DNA from: an uncultured Desulfobacca sp.
GTDB lineage: Bacteria; Desulfobacterota; Desulfobaccia; Desulfobaccales; Desulfobaccaceae
Direction of reading: 5' to 3'
Length of the DNA: 7,099 bases
Assembly: GCA_937958145.1 (NCBI GenBank)
Contig: CALGOE010000194.1
Coordinates: forward strand, 1 to 7,099
Part shown: positions 4,865 through 7,099 of the stretch, piece by piece
How the letters are laid out: the number at the start of each line of letters is the position of its first letter
Position numbering within the stretch: position 1 is the first letter of the stretch
Made by a program: the position numbers and the translations under genes
The notes under the pieces: generated by a model
What the model was told of the DNA's origin: nothing
The model's database searches: none
What the model saw: the letters and a program-made list of their open reading frames with translations, nothing else

Positions 4865-5773
4865 ATGAACAACCTGGAAACGCTTATTTCCAGAAGCCTG
4901 TGGCAGGACCGTTTTTTCAATGTGCTGGGTATACTCTGCACTTGCGTCGGCCTGGTGACCCTGTTGGCGCTCCTGGTGGACCTGGCGGTGGATGGCGCCA
5001 CCCGCATCAATTGGCAGTTTATGACCTCTTTCCCCTCCCGCTTTGCCAACAAAGCCGGGATCTTATCGGCTTGGGTAGGCACCCTGGCGGTCATGGTGGT
5101 CACCGCCGGCGCCGCCATTCCTTTGGGAATTGCCGCCGCCATTTACCTGGAAGAATACGCCGGGAAAAATTGGTTCACCGACTTTATTGAAATTAATATC
5201 GCCAACCTGGCGGGAGTGCCTTCCATTATCTACGGCCTGATGGCCCTGGGATTGTTCGTGTACAAATTTCACCTGGGGGAAAGTATTTTAAGCGCCGGGC
5301 TCACCCTGGGATTTTTGGTGCTGCCCATTATCATTGTGGCTACCCGGGAGTCGCTCCGTTCTATCCCGGCCGACATCCGGGAGGCCTCGTATGCCCAAGG
5401 GGCCACCCAGTGGCAGACGGTCTGGAGCCACCTTTTGCCCTATGCCACCGGCGGCATCGCCACCGGGGTCATTATTGCCCTGTCCCGGGCCATCGGCGAG
5501 ACCGCGCCCCTGGTTACCATCGGCGCCCTGACGTTTATCGCCTTCTTACCCCCGACGCCGATCCAGGCCACGCCGCCCTTTCTCTCCCTGGATTGGATCT
5601 GGTCCAAATTTACCGTCCTGCCCATCCAGATGTTCAATTGGGTATCCCGGCCCCAGAAAGAATTTCATCTGAATGCCGCGGCCACCGGTCTGATCCTGTT
5701 GGTGATGACCTTATCTTTTAATGCCTTGGCCATTTACATCCGCTACCGCATGCGCCAGCGGATTAAATGGTAA
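4865..5773 (+). CDS. pstA: Phosphate ABC transporter permease PstA
   Basis: PstA is the second membrane subunit of the phosphate channel and partners PstC. The protein has 302 residues with about six membrane segments (near 17-40, 67-95, 116-133, 141-160, 195-222, 272-293). The EAA-type loop REASYAQGATQWQTVWSHLL (172-191) contacts PstB, and ALSRAIGETAPLVTIGA (205-221) is typical of PstA. Only one base separates its ATG from the pstC stop, and GGGAG (4850-4854) inside the end of pstC serves as its binding site, so the two are translationally linked. The length is normal for the family and no damage is visible. Confidence 0.95.
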   Translation: MNNLETLISRSLWQDRFFNVLGILCTCVGLVTLLALLVDLAVDGATRINWQFMTSFPSRFANKAGILSAWVGTLAVMVVTAGAAIPLGIAAAIYLEEYAGKNWFTDFIEINIANLAGVPSIIYGLMALGLFVYKFHLGESILSAGLTLGFLVLPIIIVATRESLRSIPADIREASYAQGATQWQTVWSHLLPYATGGIATGVIIALSRAIGETAPLVTIGALTFIAFLPPTPIQATPPFLSLDWIWSKFTVLPIQMFNWVSRPQKEFHLNAAATGLILLVMTLSFNALAIYIRYRMRQRIKW

Positions 5774-5790
5774 TTCGGGGAGTAAATTCC

Positions 5791-6651
5791 ATGTATGGCT
5801 ACAAGAGCCGCTCCAGTGTTACCGAGGAGACGCCCGCAGCAACTCCAACCCGCCTCCTGGAGCTGAAATCCCTCCCAACCGCTGCCGCCGAAAAAATTCC
5901 CAAAGCCCAGGTGAACCATCTCAATTTCTACTATGGCAGCAATCAGGTGCTCAAGGATATCAACCTGACCCTGTTCCAGAACCAGGTGACGGCCCTGATC
6001 GGCCCCTCCGGGTGCGGCAAGACCACGCTGCTGCGCTGCTTCAACCGGATGCACGATCTTTACCCCCATAATCGCTACGAAGGGGAGATTATCCTGCATC
6101 CCGAGGGCCTGAATATTATTGATCCGGCCACCAATCCAGTGGCCATCCGCCTGCGCATCGGCATGGTCTTTCAAAAGCCCAACCCCTTTCCCAAATCCAT
6201 CTTTGAAAACGTGGCCTTTGGCCTGCGCCTGCGCGGGGTGAAGGGCTCCGTCCTGCAGGACAAAGTGGAGGCGGCATTACAGGATGCGGCGCTCTGGGAG
6301 GAGACCAAAGACCGCTTAAACGATCTGGCCTTCGGCCTCTCGGGCGGCCAGCAGCAGCGTCTGTGTATTGCCCGGGCCCTGGCCACGGACCCGGAGATCC
6401 TGCTGTTCGACGAGCCGACCTCAGCTCTGGACCCCATCGCCACCGCCAAGATCGAGGAATTGATCATCTCCCTGAAAAACCGGGTGACCATTATCATCGT
6501 CACCCACAATATGCAGCAGGCCGGCCGCGTGGCAGACTATACCGGTTTCATCTACCTTGGCGAACTGGCGGAATTCGCCGCCACGGCCACCCTCTTCACG
6601 AATCCAGCCAACCACCTCACCCAGGAGTATATCACCGGGCGCTTCGGCTAA
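5791..6651 (+). CDS. pstB: Phosphate ABC transporter ATP-binding protein PstB
   Basis: PstB is the cytoplasmic ATPase that powers phosphate import through PstCA. From 5791 the protein has 286 residues. Walker A is GPSGCGKTT (71-79), the Q-loop glutamine is in FQKPNPFP (Q128), the signature is LSGGQQQR (183-190), Walker B is ILLFDEP (203-209) followed by SALD, and the switch His is in VTHNM (H239). CFNRMHDL after Walker A and FQKPNPFPKSIFENV are diagnostic of PstB among ABC ATPases. The first 40 residues are a polar, poorly conserved extension before the ABC core. I chose 5791 because GGGGAG (5777-5782) precedes it by eight bases. An in-frame ATG at 5767 overlaps the pstA stop and lacks a good site. 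phoU, often next, does not follow. Confidence 0.96.
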   Translation: MYGYKSRSSVTEETPAATPTRLLELKSLPTAAAEKIPKAQVNHLNFYYGSNQVLKDINLTLFQNQVTALIGPSGCGKTTLLRCFNRMHDLYPHNRYEGEIILHPEGLNIIDPATNPVAIRLRIGMVFQKPNPFPKSIFENVAFGLRLRGVKGSVLQDKVEAALQDAALWEETKDRLNDLAFGLSGGQQQRLCIARALATDPEILLFDEPTSALDPIATAKIEELIISLKNRVTIIIVTHNMQQAGRVADYTGFIYLGELAEFAATATLFTNPANHLTQEYITGRFG

Positions 6652-6796
6652 TTAGGAAGCCGGGGGCCAACCGCCCATCCGGCCCACTTATGACGTGCTT
6701 CCAAACCTGCATGGCGGACGCCAAGGCCGGCGGCAGGGATTGAACAAGTGGGCCATGGCCCGCATTGGAAAAAAGGCCAGGCGCTACCGGAGCAGC
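6652..6796 (+). other. Gap after pstB, no recognised gene or terminator
   Basis: A 9-bp inverted repeat, GGCCCACTT (6681-6689) with AAGTGGGCC (6746-6754), is separated by 56 bases. No hairpin followed by a T run was found, so the end of the pst transcript is not evident from the sequence. The remainder looks like decayed IS sequence leading into the istB remnant. Confidence 0.5.
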
Positions 6797-7099
6797 TGGT
6801 CATTCCTTGGTTTTTTGGAGAATAAGACAAAACTTCTCTTTCCCGGCTCCGTGGGCCTGGGCAAAACCCAGCTGGCCATTGCCCTTGTAGTCAAGATCTG
6901 CCCGGCCAAATATAAGTCCTGTTCACCACCAGCGAGGACTTCTTTGCCACTCTCCCGGCGGCCCATAAAACCGGCAGATGGGGCTAGACCCTCTTGAACC
7001 TGGCCCCACTGGACCTGTTGATCGTCGCTGAGCTGGGAGATCCCCCATCGCCCCAGAGTAGGCCAAACTCCTCTCCCAATTGATGTCCGGCTGCGGCGA
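6797..7099 (+). pseudogene. istB: IS21-family helper ATPase IstB, decayed and cut by the window end
   Basis: IstB is the AAA+ ATPase that assists IstA in IS21 transposition. The first frame reads WSFLGFLENKTKLLFPGSVG and LGKTQLAIALVVKICPAKYK to about 6916, with Walker A GSVGLGKT. Homology then moves to another frame at 6916 (VLFTTSEDFFATLPAAHKTGRWG), meets a TAG at 6985-6987, and continues LLNLAPLDLLIVAELG, where Walker B should read DELG. It changes frame again near 7056 for AKLLSQLMS, after a TAG at 7059-7061. The 5' part of the gene before the Walker A region is not convincing. Two frameshifts, two in-frame stops and the lost Walker B Asp make this a clear pseudogene. It lies on the same strand as the istA fragment but 4.8 kb away. 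Confidence 0.85.

Noticed and set aside
6681..6754. A 9-bp inverted repeat after pstB as a terminator
   Set aside because: The 56-base loop and lack of a T run make termination unlikely.
1..7099. CRISPR array, tRNA or rRNA genes
   Set aside because: No regularly spaced repeats and no tRNA- or rRNA-like sequence were seen; the repeats present are palindromes and IS ends.

Overview
This 7.1 kb stretch is a bacterial chromosomal segment with moderately high GC. It holds the high-affinity phosphate uptake operon pstS-pstC-pstA-pstB, bordered on both sides by mobile-element debris. Protein style (PstS of the 'phosphate-binding' TIGR02136-like type, PstC/PstA/PstB with short spacers) and the many GC-rich palindromic repeats suggest a Gram-negative of the Desulfobacterota/deltaproteobacterial kind. 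That is an impression from the sequence, not a demonstrated placement.

Bases 1-1317: an IS110-family (IS1111-like) element, bounded by a perfect 36-bp inverted repeat. Its transposase has the DEDD residues of the RuvC-like domain, but Arg sits where the family's catalytic serine is expected, so the copy is probably inactive. The roughly 300 bases upstream of the transposase hold a run of hairpins, including a perfect 36-bp palindrome and a bulged stem-loop at 184-246. This is a candidate for the guide ('bridge'/'seek') RNA of such elements.

Bases 1318-2240: a graveyard. There is the C-terminal end of a tyrosine recombinase on the minus strand, cut on one side by the IS110 element and on the other by an IS21-type end with tandem TGAAAA-type repeats. 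Then comes the N-terminal third of an IstA transposase, frameshifted where the first catalytic Asp (VDWS) should be. A small unidentified ORF with a good ribosome binding site follows, and then a pair of mutually exclusive hairpins.

Bases 2241-6651: a perfect TATAAT and a weak Pho-box-like repeat precede a leader of about 320 nt and then pstS, a strong palindrome in the pstS-pstC gap, and pstC, pstA and pstB. PstS captures phosphate in the periplasm, PstC and PstA form the membrane channel, and PstB supplies ATP hydrolysis. phoU, which commonly follows pstB, is not next to it here.

Bases 6652-7099: pstB is followed by a decayed IstB (the IS21 helper ATPase) with frameshifts, in-frame stops and a damaged Walker B. 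The istA and istB remnants lie on the same strand and in their natural order on either side of the pst operon.
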